Below, piece by piece: positions 1-6,027 of a stretch of DNA of 16,373 nucleotides. The stretch is from Syntrophaceae bacterium (GTDB taxonomy: Bacteria > Desulfobacterota > Syntrophia > Syntrophales > UBA2185), in assembly GCA_003508565.1 (NCBI GenBank), contig DNUI01000195.1, forward strand, positions 1 through 16,373, written 5' to 3'. A program made the position numbers and the translations under genes. Below the pieces are notes generated by a model. The model saw only the letters and a program-made list of their open reading frames with translations. It did not search any database and was not told the origin of the DNA. Position 1 is the first letter of the stretch, and the number at the start of each line of letters is the position of its first letter.

Positions 1-263
1 GGGCCGAGTATGTTGAGGATAAAATCACCCTTTTCCATCTGCGCCATTTTGGCCGTTGTCTTACCTACGATCTGATAGATGATTGTGATGGTACCCTTTT
101 CGCTGTCGGAATCTACGATGGTCAACGGGATTCTCTCTCCTTTGTCATCGATCATCAGAACGACGAACTGCCCCGCCTTCCTCTTGCGGGCAATCTCAGG
201 AGCCTCAATAACCATTTTGACAACAATTTCCTGCAAAAATGTCTTTTCTAATATCTTGAACAA
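1..263 (-). CDS. nfnA: NfnA / sulfide dehydrogenase-type FAD/NAD-binding subunit, N-terminal part
   Basis: The N-terminal 87 residues are visible; the stop lies beyond the left edge. The protein resembles the start of the small subunit of NADH-dependent ferredoxin:NADP+ oxidoreductase (also annotated sulfide dehydrogenase or dihydroorotate dehydrogenase electron-transfer-like). It shows the beta-barrel FAD-domain pattern: AGQFVVLMIDDKGERIPLTI near residues 29-48, then a GTITIIYQIVGKTT stretch. RIPLTI matches the flavin-binding R-x-P-L-T motif. In the family this subunit carries FAD and a 2Fe-2S cluster, in the cytoplasm, paired with a larger GltA-like subunit; neither the Cys motif nor the partner is in view. 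The start is TTG at 263-261, preceded by AGGAG about 8 nt upstream; the ATG at 271-269 is in another frame and stops quickly. It is divergent from the nuo cluster. A PyrK-type subunit is the alternative, but the GERIPLTI context favours NfnA/SudB. Confidence 0.8.
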   Translation of the reverse strand, partial: MFKILEKTFLQEIVVKMVIEAPEIARKRKAGQFVVLMIDDKGERIPLTIVDSDSEKGTITIIYQIVGKTTAKMAQMEKGDFILNILG

Positions 264-379
264 TGCTCCATCTCCTATCGTTTATTAATATTTAGGAAAG
301 GTTATACAATCTTCCCATGTTTTAAAAAGACTTTTACCGCACACATCTCTTCCGCCTGACCTTGAGACAAGCGGACACT

Positions 380-407
380 CTGATACCACATTTCGTTTGA
401 AAGTCAA
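380..407 (-). promoter_or_regulatory. Candidate sigma-70 promoter for the nfnA-type gene
   Basis: On the minus strand, TTGACT (407-402) is followed by a 16-bp spacer and TATCAG (385-380). The -35 box matches five of six consensus bases and the -10 box four of six. It would leave a leader of roughly 110 nt before the TTG start at 263. Found by eye only. Confidence 0.35.
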
Positions 408-561
408 GAAATAATATACGGTTTATATTCACAGCAATATTTATTTGAATTTAAAATACCGTGGAATATCAATATATTATTATAGATATATGAATGAAGA
501 TACATCCCTCTGCACCGTTGCTGCTCCTTTTCAAAAATTCCCGAAGAGATACATATTTTGC

Positions 562-590
562 TTGACTTAATGCGACACTTAAAGTATGAG
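562..590 (+). promoter_or_regulatory. Candidate sigma-70 promoter for the nuo operon
   Basis: TTGACT (562-567), a 17-bp spacer and TATGAG (585-590). The spacing is ideal and the -35 box is strong; the -10 box is weaker. Transcription would start near 597, giving a leader of about 190 nt that contains the small ORF and dyad before nuoA. The opposite-strand candidate uses the same TTGACTT hexamer context. Confidence 0.4.
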
Positions 591-653
591 AGCGCAAAAT
601 TTAACTGTAAGTTTACATTCGCATAACATTATCCATTTAAGTTTATCAAGGCA

Positions 654-734
654 ATGCAGTTCACACATCTATTCGTCCTACCAGCCTGGCACATGGACAT
701 GCCACTGAACCCGGAGGTGGAGTCGGCCAGGTAG
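654..734 (+). CDS. Possible 26-residue leader peptide upstream of nuoA
   Basis: A short ORF begins at ATG 654 and ends at TAG 732-734, 52 bp before nuoA. The peptide starts MQFTHLFVLPAW and ends NPEVESAR. An AAGG at 648-651 lies only 2 nt from the ATG, so the ribosome-binding site is poor. No family is recognised. Support for translation is weak: the ORF coincides with a G+C-rich inverted repeat, so the same bases could instead form a structured RNA. If it is translated, its place in the nuo leader would suit a cis-acting leader peptide. Not counted as a firm gene. Confidence 0.2.
   Translation: MQFTHLFVLPAWHMDMPLNPEVESAR
678..734 (+). promoter_or_regulatory. G+C-rich dyad in the nuoA leader, possible structured RNA
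   Basis: CCTGGC (685-690) pairs perfectly with GCCAGG (726-731). CTA (678-680) and TAG (732-734) can extend the stem past a 4-nt bulge. Inside it, CCAC (702-705) can pair with GTGG (717-720), or TGGCA (687-691) with TGCCA (700-704); these two options exclude each other. The segment is roughly 60% G+C within AT-rich flanks. It has no U-tract, so it is not a classical terminator, and it matches no riboswitch class I know. Confidence 0.35.
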
Positions 735-786
735 ACAATAACATTTGTATAGCATTAAGACCGCATTTTTCTGAGAAAGGGCCGTT

Positions 787-1143
787 ATGCTACTTAATTA
801 TTTTCCTATAGCCGTGTATCTTTTAGTGGCCATTGGTTTTGGTGTTCTTATCGTTTGGCTTTCCACAATCCTGGGTCCGCGAAACCCTGAAAGGGTGAAA
901 CTTGAGACGTATGAATGCGGCATGGAAACAATTGGTCCCAACAGAATCCGTTTTGCCGTAAAATTCTATATCATCGCAATGCTTTTCATTGTGTTCGACA
1001 TTGAAGCGGTGTTTCTCTTCCCCTGGGCGGTTATATTCAAGGATCTGAAGCTTTTTGGATTCATTGAAATGGGTATCTTCATTGTCATTCTCTTCGCCGG
1101 ACTGGCCTATGTATGGCGTAAAGGAGCGTTAGAATGGGATTAG
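787..1143 (+). CDS. nuoA: NADH-quinone oxidoreductase subunit A
   Basis: First gene of the complex I cluster: a small inner-membrane subunit with three expected transmembrane helices at the junction of the membrane arm and the peripheral arm. The 118 residues match the usual length. The family signature is present: TYECGMETIG around residues 41-50 (the loop Cys is C44) and FDIEAVFLFPWA at 70-81, with the acidic pair D71/E73 expected in the second helix. An AAAGGG sequence sits 5 nt before ATG 787. The last codons overlap nuoB by 10 nt, so translation of the two is probably coupled. No oddities. Confidence 0.97.
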   Translation: MLLNYFPIAVYLLVAIGFGVLIVWLSTILGPRNPERVKLETYECGMETIGPNRIRFAVKFYIIAMLFIVFDIEAVFLFPWAVIFKDLKLFGFIEMGIFIVILFAGLAYVWRKGALEWD

Positions 1144-1655
1144 AGACGTGTTTAGGCGATAAGTACGGCGATGGCGTGATAGTAACTTCCATGGAAAAGG
1201 CGATCAACTGGGCGCGGAAGAGTTCACTGTGGCCCTGTACCTTTGGGCTGGCATGCTGCGCCCTTGAGATGATTGACGTGGCATTGTCACCCTACGATCT
1301 TTCCCGTTTCGGTATGGAAGTCTTCCGGCCATCACCGCGGCAGGCAGATTTAATGATTGTGGCAGGAACGGTCACCAAAAAGATGCTGCCCGCCGTATTG
1401 CGGATCTACGCGCAGATGACGGAACCAAAATGGGTGCTCGCCATGGGAGCCTGTGCATCTACAGGGGGAATCTTTCGTTCCTATGCGGTGGTTCAGGGCA
1501 TTGATCAATACCTCCCTGTTGATATGTACCTTCCCGGTTGTCCTCCCCGTCCCGAGGCCCTCATCGATGCGATCATCAAGTTGCACGAGAAGATTATGCG
1601 GGAAAAACCGTTGCATTCCAGTGGGTCAATCCAATCAGGGAGCTGTAAAATATGA
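1134..1655 (+). CDS. nuoB: NADH-quinone oxidoreductase subunit B (cluster N2)
   Basis: Peripheral-arm subunit that holds the terminal 4Fe-4S cluster N2, which passes electrons to quinone. All four expected Cys ligands are visible: the tandem pair C41/C42 in LACCALEMID, C107 in GACAST and C136 in LPGCPPRPEAL. Their spacing equals that of E. coli NuoB. RFGMEVFRPSPRQADLMIVAG is reflected at about residues 58-78. Length 173 residues. The ATG at 1134 lies inside the end of nuoA, with AAGGAG at 1121-1126. The stop overlaps the nuoC start as ATGA (1652-1655). The N-terminus is short compared with proteobacterial homologues of about 220 residues, as is common in this branch. Confidence 0.97.
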   Translation: MGLETCLGDKYGDGVIVTSMEKAINWARKSSLWPCTFGLACCALEMIDVALSPYDLSRFGMEVFRPSPRQADLMIVAGTVTKKMLPAVLRIYAQMTEPKWVLAMGACASTGGIFRSYAVVQGIDQYLPVDMYLPGCPPRPEALIDAIIKLHEKIMREKPLHSSGSIQSGSCKI

Positions 1656-2110
1656 CAGATGTGACCAAGCTCAAAAGTGCATTTCCGGATGTGGTTGTAA
1701 ACGTTGAAGAATACCGGGGAGATGTCACGGTTATTTTGAAGCAGGAGGCGTTTCTCCCAGTATGCACCTTCTTGCGGGATGATCCGGATTATTCTTTCCG
1801 CTTCCTCGCAGATGTCACTGCGGTGGATTATAAAGACAAAACCCCTCGTTTCGTAGTGGTGTATCATTTGCTGTCCCATGAACACAACCAGAGGCTGCGG
1901 CTTAAGGTTCCCCTGGATGACATGAACCCAGAGATAGAGACGGTTGTGAATATCTGGCCGACGGCGAACTGGCATGAGCGGGAAACCTATGACTTAATGG
2001 GCGTCAAATTTTTAAATCACCCCGATCTGCGGCGTATCCTTCTTCCCTACCACTGGGACTGTCACCCCCTCAGAAAGGATTATCCACTGGAAGGGAAAGG
2101 CGAGGAGTAA
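1652..2110 (+). CDS. nuoC: NADH-quinone oxidoreductase subunit C
   Basis: Peripheral-arm 30-kDa-type subunit that packs against NuoD. It carries no cofactor and helps build the connecting module. The 152 residues cover the whole conserved domain, including ERETYDLMGVKF and HPDLRRILLPYHW, and end with HPLRKDYPLEG. The usual WEGHPLRKDYP motif reads WDCHPLRKDYP here, a Gly to Cys change. NuoC and NuoD are separate genes here, unlike the fused NuoCD of E. coli. The start overlaps nuoB by four bases (ATGA); AGGGAG at 1637-1642 is a suitable ribosome-binding site. A 73-bp gap to nuoD follows, with no clear structure in it. Confidence 0.96.
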   Translation: MTDVTKLKSAFPDVVVNVEEYRGDVTVILKQEAFLPVCTFLRDDPDYSFRFLADVTAVDYKDKTPRFVVVYHLLSHEHNQRLRLKVPLDDMNPEIETVVNIWPTANWHERETYDLMGVKFLNHPDLRRILLPYHWDCHPLRKDYPLEGKGEE

Positions 2111-2183
2111 ACATATCCCTGACAGCAGGATGATGGAGACACCGACGGGCATAAACATATCATAAAAAAGATAAGGGTTAAGC

Positions 2184-3320
2184 ATGGCACAACCGGAAAT
2201 CAAGTTAGGTGAAGAACGAAGAGGCGGCGACACGGAGACCATGGAAATCAACATGGGGCCACAGCACCCTTCAACCCATGGGGTTTTCCGGGCGGTGGTG
2301 GAACTGGACGGCGAAACCGTGGTCAAGGTGGTTCCGCACCTTGGATACCTGCATCGCGGCATTGAGAAGATCGCGGAAAATAGAACGTATCACCAGATAA
2401 TCCCTTTGACAGACCGGCTGGATTATATGGCCGGGGCATCGAACAACCTGGGTTACTGTCTCGCCGTTGAAAAGCTTCTGGGGATCGAGGCTCCGCCACG
2501 GGCACAGTTTATCCGGGTGATCATCACTGAACTCAGCCGCATCTCTAGCCATCTTTTCTGGGCAGGGGCCACTGCGCATGATCTGGGCGCTATGACTCCC
2601 TTTTTCTATATGGTCAGGGAGCGGGAACAGATCCTCTTTTTCCTGGAAATGATTACCGGCGCCCGTCTCACCCCGTCCTTCTTCCGTATCGGCGGCGTGG
2701 CAATGGATCTTCCCCCCGAATTCCATGATGAATGCATGAAATTCATAAAAGCTTTTCCGCCTCGCGTGGATGAGTATGAAGCGCTTCTCACGGAAAATGT
2801 GATCTGGAAAAGCCGCACGAAGGGAGTAGGGTATCTTTCGGCGGAAGATTGCATCGCGTTAGGCATCTCCGGCCCCATGGCGAGAGCAGCCGGCATAAAT
2901 TGGGATTTGCGGAAGAACCAGCCCTATTCGAGTTATGACAAGTTTGATTTCAAAGCCGCCATTTACAATGGTTGTGATGCCTATGACCGCTACCGGGTGC
3001 GCATGATGGAGATGCGTCAGAGTAATGAAATCGTCCGCCAGGCGTTGGAAGGTCTGCCGGAAGGAGATTATAGTGTCACTATGAAGGGCGCCCTCAAGCC
3101 GCCGGCAGGGGAAGTCTATAAGGCGATTGAGGCCCCTCGCGGCGAACTCGGATTCTATATCATTAGTGACGGAACTGTACAGCCGTTCCGCATGAAAATT
3201 CGCGCCCCCACATTTGTCAATTTACAATCGTTGGCCAAGATGAGTGAAGGAAGGCTTTTTTCCGATATGGTGGCGTCGCTGGCCAGCGTGGATTTGGTGT
3301 TGGCGGAGGTAGACCGCTGA
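2184..3320 (+). CDS. nuoD: NADH-quinone oxidoreductase subunit D (49-kDa type)
   Basis: Large peripheral-arm subunit that forms most of the quinone pocket with NuoB; related to the large subunit of NiFe hydrogenases but without the metal-site cysteines. MGPQHPSTHG (residues 24-33) supplies the conserved His pair H28/H32, and LTDRLDYMAG (75-84) the conserved pocket Tyr, Y81. ISSHLFWAGATAHDLGA and GARLTPSFFRIGG follow, and the C-terminus is the usual acidic-Arg end (AEVDR). The 378 residues are close to the family norm and nothing is missing. AAGGG at 2173-2177 precedes the ATG by 6 nt. A later Met (M20, just before EINMGPQHP) is a possible alternative start. In 14-gene operons nuoE, nuoF and nuoG come next; here a 254-bp noncoding gap follows. 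Confidence 0.97.
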   Translation: MAQPEIKLGEERRGGDTETMEINMGPQHPSTHGVFRAVVELDGETVVKVVPHLGYLHRGIEKIAENRTYHQIIPLTDRLDYMAGASNNLGYCLAVEKLLGIEAPPRAQFIRVIITELSRISSHLFWAGATAHDLGAMTPFFYMVREREQILFFLEMITGARLTPSFFRIGGVAMDLPPEFHDECMKFIKAFPPRVDEYEALLTENVIWKSRTKGVGYLSAEDCIALGISGPMARAAGINWDLRKNQPYSSYDKFDFKAAIYNGCDAYDRYRVRMMEMRQSNEIVRQALEGLPEGDYSVTMKGALKPPAGEVYKAIEAPRGELGFYIISDGTVQPFRMKIRAPTFVNLQSLAKMSEGRLFSDMVASLASVDLVLAEVDR

Positions 3321-3367
3321 AGAGAGTGCGATTAAACTTACAACATACGTGAGAGCTTTGATTAAGA

Positions 3368-3396
3368 CGTGATTCCGAATCAAATCCGGAATCACG
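3368..3396. repeat. REP-like hairpin, first unit in the nuoD-nuoH gap
   Basis: CGTGATTCCG (3368-3377) and CGGAATCACG (3387-3396) are perfect 10-bp complements around a 9-nt loop. The GATTCCG...CGGAATC core resembles the dispersed palindromes of many Desulfobacterota genomes. There is no T-run after it, so a terminator role is unlikely on the plus strand. Confidence 0.6.
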
Positions 3397-3459
3397 GTAA
3401 AAGAACTGCGGTCGCAATAATGACATAGTAAATGCAGCGACATAAAGTTTCCGCTGTTC

Positions 3460-3521
3460 GTCTTTCCGGGCTTGACCCGGAATCCAGAGAATTCAGGGAT
3501 TCCCGCCTGCGTCGGAATGAC
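3460..3521. repeat. Dispersed palindromic repeat (REP/MITE-like), copy 1
   Basis: The ends GTCTTTCC (3460-3467) and GGAATGAC (3514-3521) are inverted repeats with one mismatch. Inside, TTCCGGG (3464-3470) pairs with CCCGGAA (3476-3482) around CTTGA, followed by TCCAGAG (3483-3489) and a second partial palindrome (3499-3518). The same architecture recurs at 13703-13780, with the TCCAGAG block at the same offset and 20 of 26 identical bases at the right end. No protein is encoded; the family would be moved in trans, if at all. Confidence 0.7.
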
Positions 3522-3574
3522 TTTTCTGTCAAAGCGCTTACAAAATAAACTTCAATTGGGAAGACGTTACAATT

Positions 3575-4669
3575 ATGCCTGAATCAAATTTGGATCTCAT
3601 AGCTTCTGTTATTTTAGTCCTGGTAAAGATAGGGGTGTTTTTTGCTGTTTTCATGCTGATCCTGGCATATATCACCCTTGTGGAGAGGCGTTTTCTGGGT
3701 TTCTTTCAGGAACGTTACGGTCCCAATAGAGTGGGTTGGCAGGGGCTTCTGCAGCCGATTGCGGACGGTATCAAAATGTTTATGAAGGAAGAAATAACGG
3801 TGTCGGGAGCCAATAAAGCCGTATATATTTTGGCCCCCATTGTTTTTGTCGCTGCGGCGTTGATGACGTTTGTGGTGATTCCCTTCGGCGATGTGATTTG
3901 GCCGGCAACAATGGAGATTGGCGGCCGGGTGTATAATTTCACCCTGGCCAACGCCAATCGCGGTGTCATCGCCGATGTCAATGTGGCAGTTCTGGTCATC
4001 TTTGCGATTTCCTCCATCGCGATTTACGGCCTCATCATGGCAGGTTGGGGCTCCAACAATAAATATTCGCTGTTAGGCGGTGTGCGTGCTTCGGCGGTGA
4101 TGATCAGCTATGAGCTGGCCGCCGCGTTGGCTATTATAGGCATCATTATGACCACCGGCTCTATGAGCCTGATGGATATTGTGATACATCAGAAGGGATA
4201 CTGGTTCGGCGTCATTCCCAAATGGTTCTGTTTTAAGCAGCCCCTGGCCTTTGTACTTTTTTTAATCGCAATATTTGCCGAAACCGGTCGTACCCCTTTT
4301 GACTTCACGGAATGTGAAAATGAAATTGTCGCGGGTTATCAAACGGAATACAGCTCCATGAAATTTGCGTTGTTCTATCTGGCAGAATATGGACATATCC
4401 TTGCCGCCAGCGCTTTGATGGTGACATTTTTCTTCGGTGGGTGGCAGGGGCCGTTTGTGGATGCGCCAGTATTAAAGTATTTCCTTCCGATTATATATTT
4501 CTGCATAAAAACTAGTATTGTGGTGTTCTTTTTCATCTGGGTGCGGGCAACCTATCCAAGGTTTCGCTATGATCTTTTGATGAAACTGGGATGGAAATTT
4601 CTCCTGCCGGCGACACTGGTGAACATACTTATTACTCCGGTTTTGATGAAGATTTTTGGTGATTTGTAA
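3575..4669 (+). CDS. nuoH: NADH-quinone oxidoreductase subunit H
   Basis: Membrane subunit (ND1 type, about eight helices) that completes the quinone channel and links the quinone site to the proton-pumping arm. Conserved segments are clear: ERRFLGFFQERYGPNRVG near residue 30-50, LLQPIADGIKMFMKEE, the GWGSNNKYSLLGGVRASAVM loop, ISYELAAAL, and AETGRTPFDFTECENEIVAG followed by TEYSSMKFALF. Length is 364 residues, slightly above the usual 325-350; the extra residues fall in the loop after the second or third helix (GGRVYNFTLANANRG) and near HQKGYWFGVIPKW. The PEAE motif common in other bacteria reads TECE here. The start is ATG 3575 with a distant GGGAAG. It opens the second half of the cluster (nuoH-N), 254 bp from nuoD. 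Confidence 0.97.
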   Translation: MPESNLDLIASVILVLVKIGVFFAVFMLILAYITLVERRFLGFFQERYGPNRVGWQGLLQPIADGIKMFMKEEITVSGANKAVYILAPIVFVAAALMTFVVIPFGDVIWPATMEIGGRVYNFTLANANRGVIADVNVAVLVIFAISSIAIYGLIMAGWGSNNKYSLLGGVRASAVMISYELAAALAIIGIIMTTGSMSLMDIVIHQKGYWFGVIPKWFCFKQPLAFVLFLIAIFAETGRTPFDFTECENEIVAGYQTEYSSMKFALFYLAEYGHILAASALMVTFFFGGWQGPFVDAPVLKYFLPIIYFCIKTSIVVFFFIWVRATYPRFRYDLLMKLGWKFLLPATLVNILITPVLMKIFGDL

Positions 4670-4700
4670 TACCTTAAGAAAAATTGATATAGGAAAAATC

Positions 4701-5105
4701 ATGATAGTTGCACTGGCAAAAGGATTGGCGCTCACTTTTAAGACCCTCTTTCGTCCCCGGATAACCCTGCAGTATCCGGAAGAAAAAAAAGTCATGTATG
4801 AAAGGTGGCGGGGACGACCGTATCTTACAAAAGGTGAAGACGGGCAGGAACTCTGTATTGCCTGTGGTATTTGTGCTCGGGGGTGCCCGGCGCAATGCAT
4901 CAAGATTACGGGCGGAAAGCGGGAAGACAACAGCCGTTACCCCGTAAAGTTTGAATTGGATATTGGCCGCTGCATCTTCTGCAGTTACTGCACACAAAGC
5001 TGCCCCAAAGACGCCATAAAAATGAGCCATGCCTATGAACTGGCCACGGAGGATAAAAACAAGATGCTGCTTTCCAAAGAAGTGCTTTTAGAGCGACCGG
5101 AATAA
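4701..5105 (+). CDS. nuoI: NADH-quinone oxidoreductase subunit I (two 4Fe-4S clusters)
   Basis: Ferredoxin-like peripheral subunit that holds clusters N6a and N6b and feeds electrons to N2 in NuoB. Two complete 4Fe-4S motifs are visible: C52, C55, C58 and C62 (CIACGICARGCP) and C91, C94, C97 and C101 (CIFCSYCTQSCP). The amphipathic N-terminus LALTFKTLFRPRITLQYP is typical. The chosen ATG at 4701 has AGGA at 4691-4694; the frame stays open upstream to a TTG at 4656 inside nuoH, but that start has no ribosome-binding site and lengthens the protein unnaturally. Length 134 residues, shorter than the 180 of E. coli. In an enzyme without NuoEFG this subunit is one plausible entry point for electrons from ferredoxin; that is an inference. 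Confidence 0.96.
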   Translation: MIVALAKGLALTFKTLFRPRITLQYPEEKKVMYERWRGRPYLTKGEDGQELCIACGICARGCPAQCIKITGGKREDNSRYPVKFELDIGRCIFCSYCTQSCPKDAIKMSHAYELATEDKNKMLLSKEVLLERPE

Positions 5106-5117
5106 GGAGAAGGATTG

Positions 5118-5666
5118 ATGGAGCTGTTTTTATTTATTGTCATCGGTGGAATTACCCTCATATCCAGCTTTTTCGTCGTCTTTCAGAGGAGCCCCCTCTA
5201 CTCGGCCCTCTTTTTAATACTTACCTTTCTTTCCATGGCGGGTCTTTATCTGGTGCTGGGAGCAGAATTTGTCGCCATTATCCAGGTGATCGTTTATGCA
5301 GGCGCGGTCATGGTGCTCTTCCTTTTTGTAATCATGCTTCTGAATCTGGATAACGAAAAACGTGAGTGGATGACGAAACATATACAACAGAAATATTTTG
5401 GAGTCATTGTTGTCGCGGTGCTGGTTCCTTTAATCGGTTTGGGTATATCCACCCCTCTCCTTTACAGTAAATCCCAGTTAGGGGCGCCGGGAACGTACAG
5501 CCCGCAAATTGCGGAACAGGTGAGTAATACTGCAGCGGTCGCTTCTTTGTTGTTTACAGACTATATTCTGCCTTTTGAAATCACTTCCGTGTTGCTTCTG
5601 GTGACCATGGTAGGAGTGGTGTATCTGGCAAGGCGTGTGAAAAAGCAAAGCCTTCCAGGGAAATGA
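5118..5666 (+). CDS. nuoJ: NADH-quinone oxidoreductase subunit J
   Basis: Membrane subunit (ND6 type, about five helices) beside NuoK and NuoA; its third helix takes part in the conformational coupling of quinone reduction to proton pumping. The hallmark GAEFVAIIQVIVYAGAVMVL segment is present near residues 50-70, followed by FLFVIMLLNLD. The C-terminal helix around LPFEITSVLLLVTMVGVVYLA is also typical. 182 residues, normal length. ATG 5118 is preferred over the adjacent TTG 5115 because AAGGAG (5104-5109) is spaced 8 nt from it. Twelve bases separate it from nuoI and 45 from nuoK. Confidence 0.95.
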   Translation: MELFLFIVIGGITLISSFFVVFQRSPLYSALFLILTFLSMAGLYLVLGAEFVAIIQVIVYAGAVMVLFLFVIMLLNLDNEKREWMTKHIQQKYFGVIVVAVLVPLIGLGISTPLLYSKSQLGAPGTYSPQIAEQVSNTAAVASLLFTDYILPFEITSVLLLVTMVGVVYLARRVKKQSLPGK

Positions 5667-5711
5667 GCTGAACGCAAGCAGCTTTAAATTCAGGATAGAT
5701 AAGGAATAGAT

Positions 5712-6014
5712 ATGCTTCCCATGAGTTATTATCTGGTGCTCGGCGCCGTGATTTTCGGGGTAGGGGTTCTGGGGGTCTTGATTCGACGCAATGCCTTGGT
5801 GATCTTTATGTCCATCGAGCTTATGTTAAATGCGGTGAATTTAACCTTTATCACGTTGTCCCGCTATCTGGAGTCTCTCCACGGGCAGGTTTATGTATTT
5901 TTTGTTATGACTGTGGCGGCGGCCGAGGTAGCTGTGGGGCTGGCCATTATCATGCTGATCTACCGCAATTGGGGGACAGCCAACATAGACGACATCAATT
6001 TGATGAAGTGGTGA
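5712..6014 (+). CDS. nuoK: NADH-quinone oxidoreductase subunit K
   Basis: Small three-helix membrane subunit (ND4L type) that forms one proton channel. Both essential membrane glutamates are present at exactly the E. coli positions: E36 in MSIELMLNAVNL and E72 in VAAAEVAVGLAI. 100 residues, the standard length. AAGGAA (5701-5706) lies 5 nt before the ATG. A second Met at residue 4 could also serve as start, but the numbering agreement supports the first. Thirteen bases separate it from nuoL. Confidence 0.97.
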   Translation: MLPMSYYLVLGAVIFGVGVLGVLIRRNALVIFMSIELMLNAVNLTFITLSRYLESLHGQVYVFFVMTVAAAEVAVGLAIIMLIYRNWGTANIDDINLMKW

Positions 6015-6027
6015 GAAGGAGCGTGCA

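Larger units (their letters stand above)
264..786. other. Divergent intergenic control region (nfnA / nuoA)
   Basis: About 520 bp of mostly AT-rich DNA between the divergent nfnA-type gene and nuoA. It holds a promoter candidate for each direction (380-407 minus, 562-590 plus) and a short G+C-rich island (678-734) with a small ORF and a dyad. The stretch 410-540 is very AT-rich and shows no convincing gene. No tRNA-like or known riboswitch pattern was recognised. Confidence 0.7.
3321..3574. other. nuoD-nuoH gap carrying palindromic repeats
   Basis: A 254-bp noncoding stretch inside an otherwise tightly packed operon. It contains a 10-bp hairpin (3368-3396) and a 62-bp palindromic repeat (3460-3521). 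I see no remnant of nuoE, nuoF or nuoG: no Cys-rich or flavin-site motif in any frame. Short minus-strand ORFs here read VIPDLIRN-like peptides, which are a known by-product of translating such repeats. A weak GGGAAG at 3558-3563 precedes nuoH. Confidence 0.75.

Noticed and set aside
79..288. Plus-strand ORF of 69 codons at the left edge
   Set aside because: It lies opposite the recognisable nfnA-type reading frame and has no family signature.
688..703. TGGCAC followed by CATGCC upstream of nuoA, resembling a sigma-54 promoter
   Set aside because: The GG and GC pairs are 11 bp apart, not 10, and the -12 part lacks TTGC. The bases are better explained by the dyad.
3217..3443. Minus-strand ORFs of 69 and 73 codons with VIPDLIRN-like text
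   Set aside because: They are translations of the palindromic repeat plus the end of nuoD on the wrong strand; such peptides are a common repeat artefact.
4656..4700. Longer nuoI start at TTG 4656
   Set aside because: It starts inside nuoH and has no ribosome-binding site, while ATG 4701 has AGGA at the right distance and gives the usual N-terminus.
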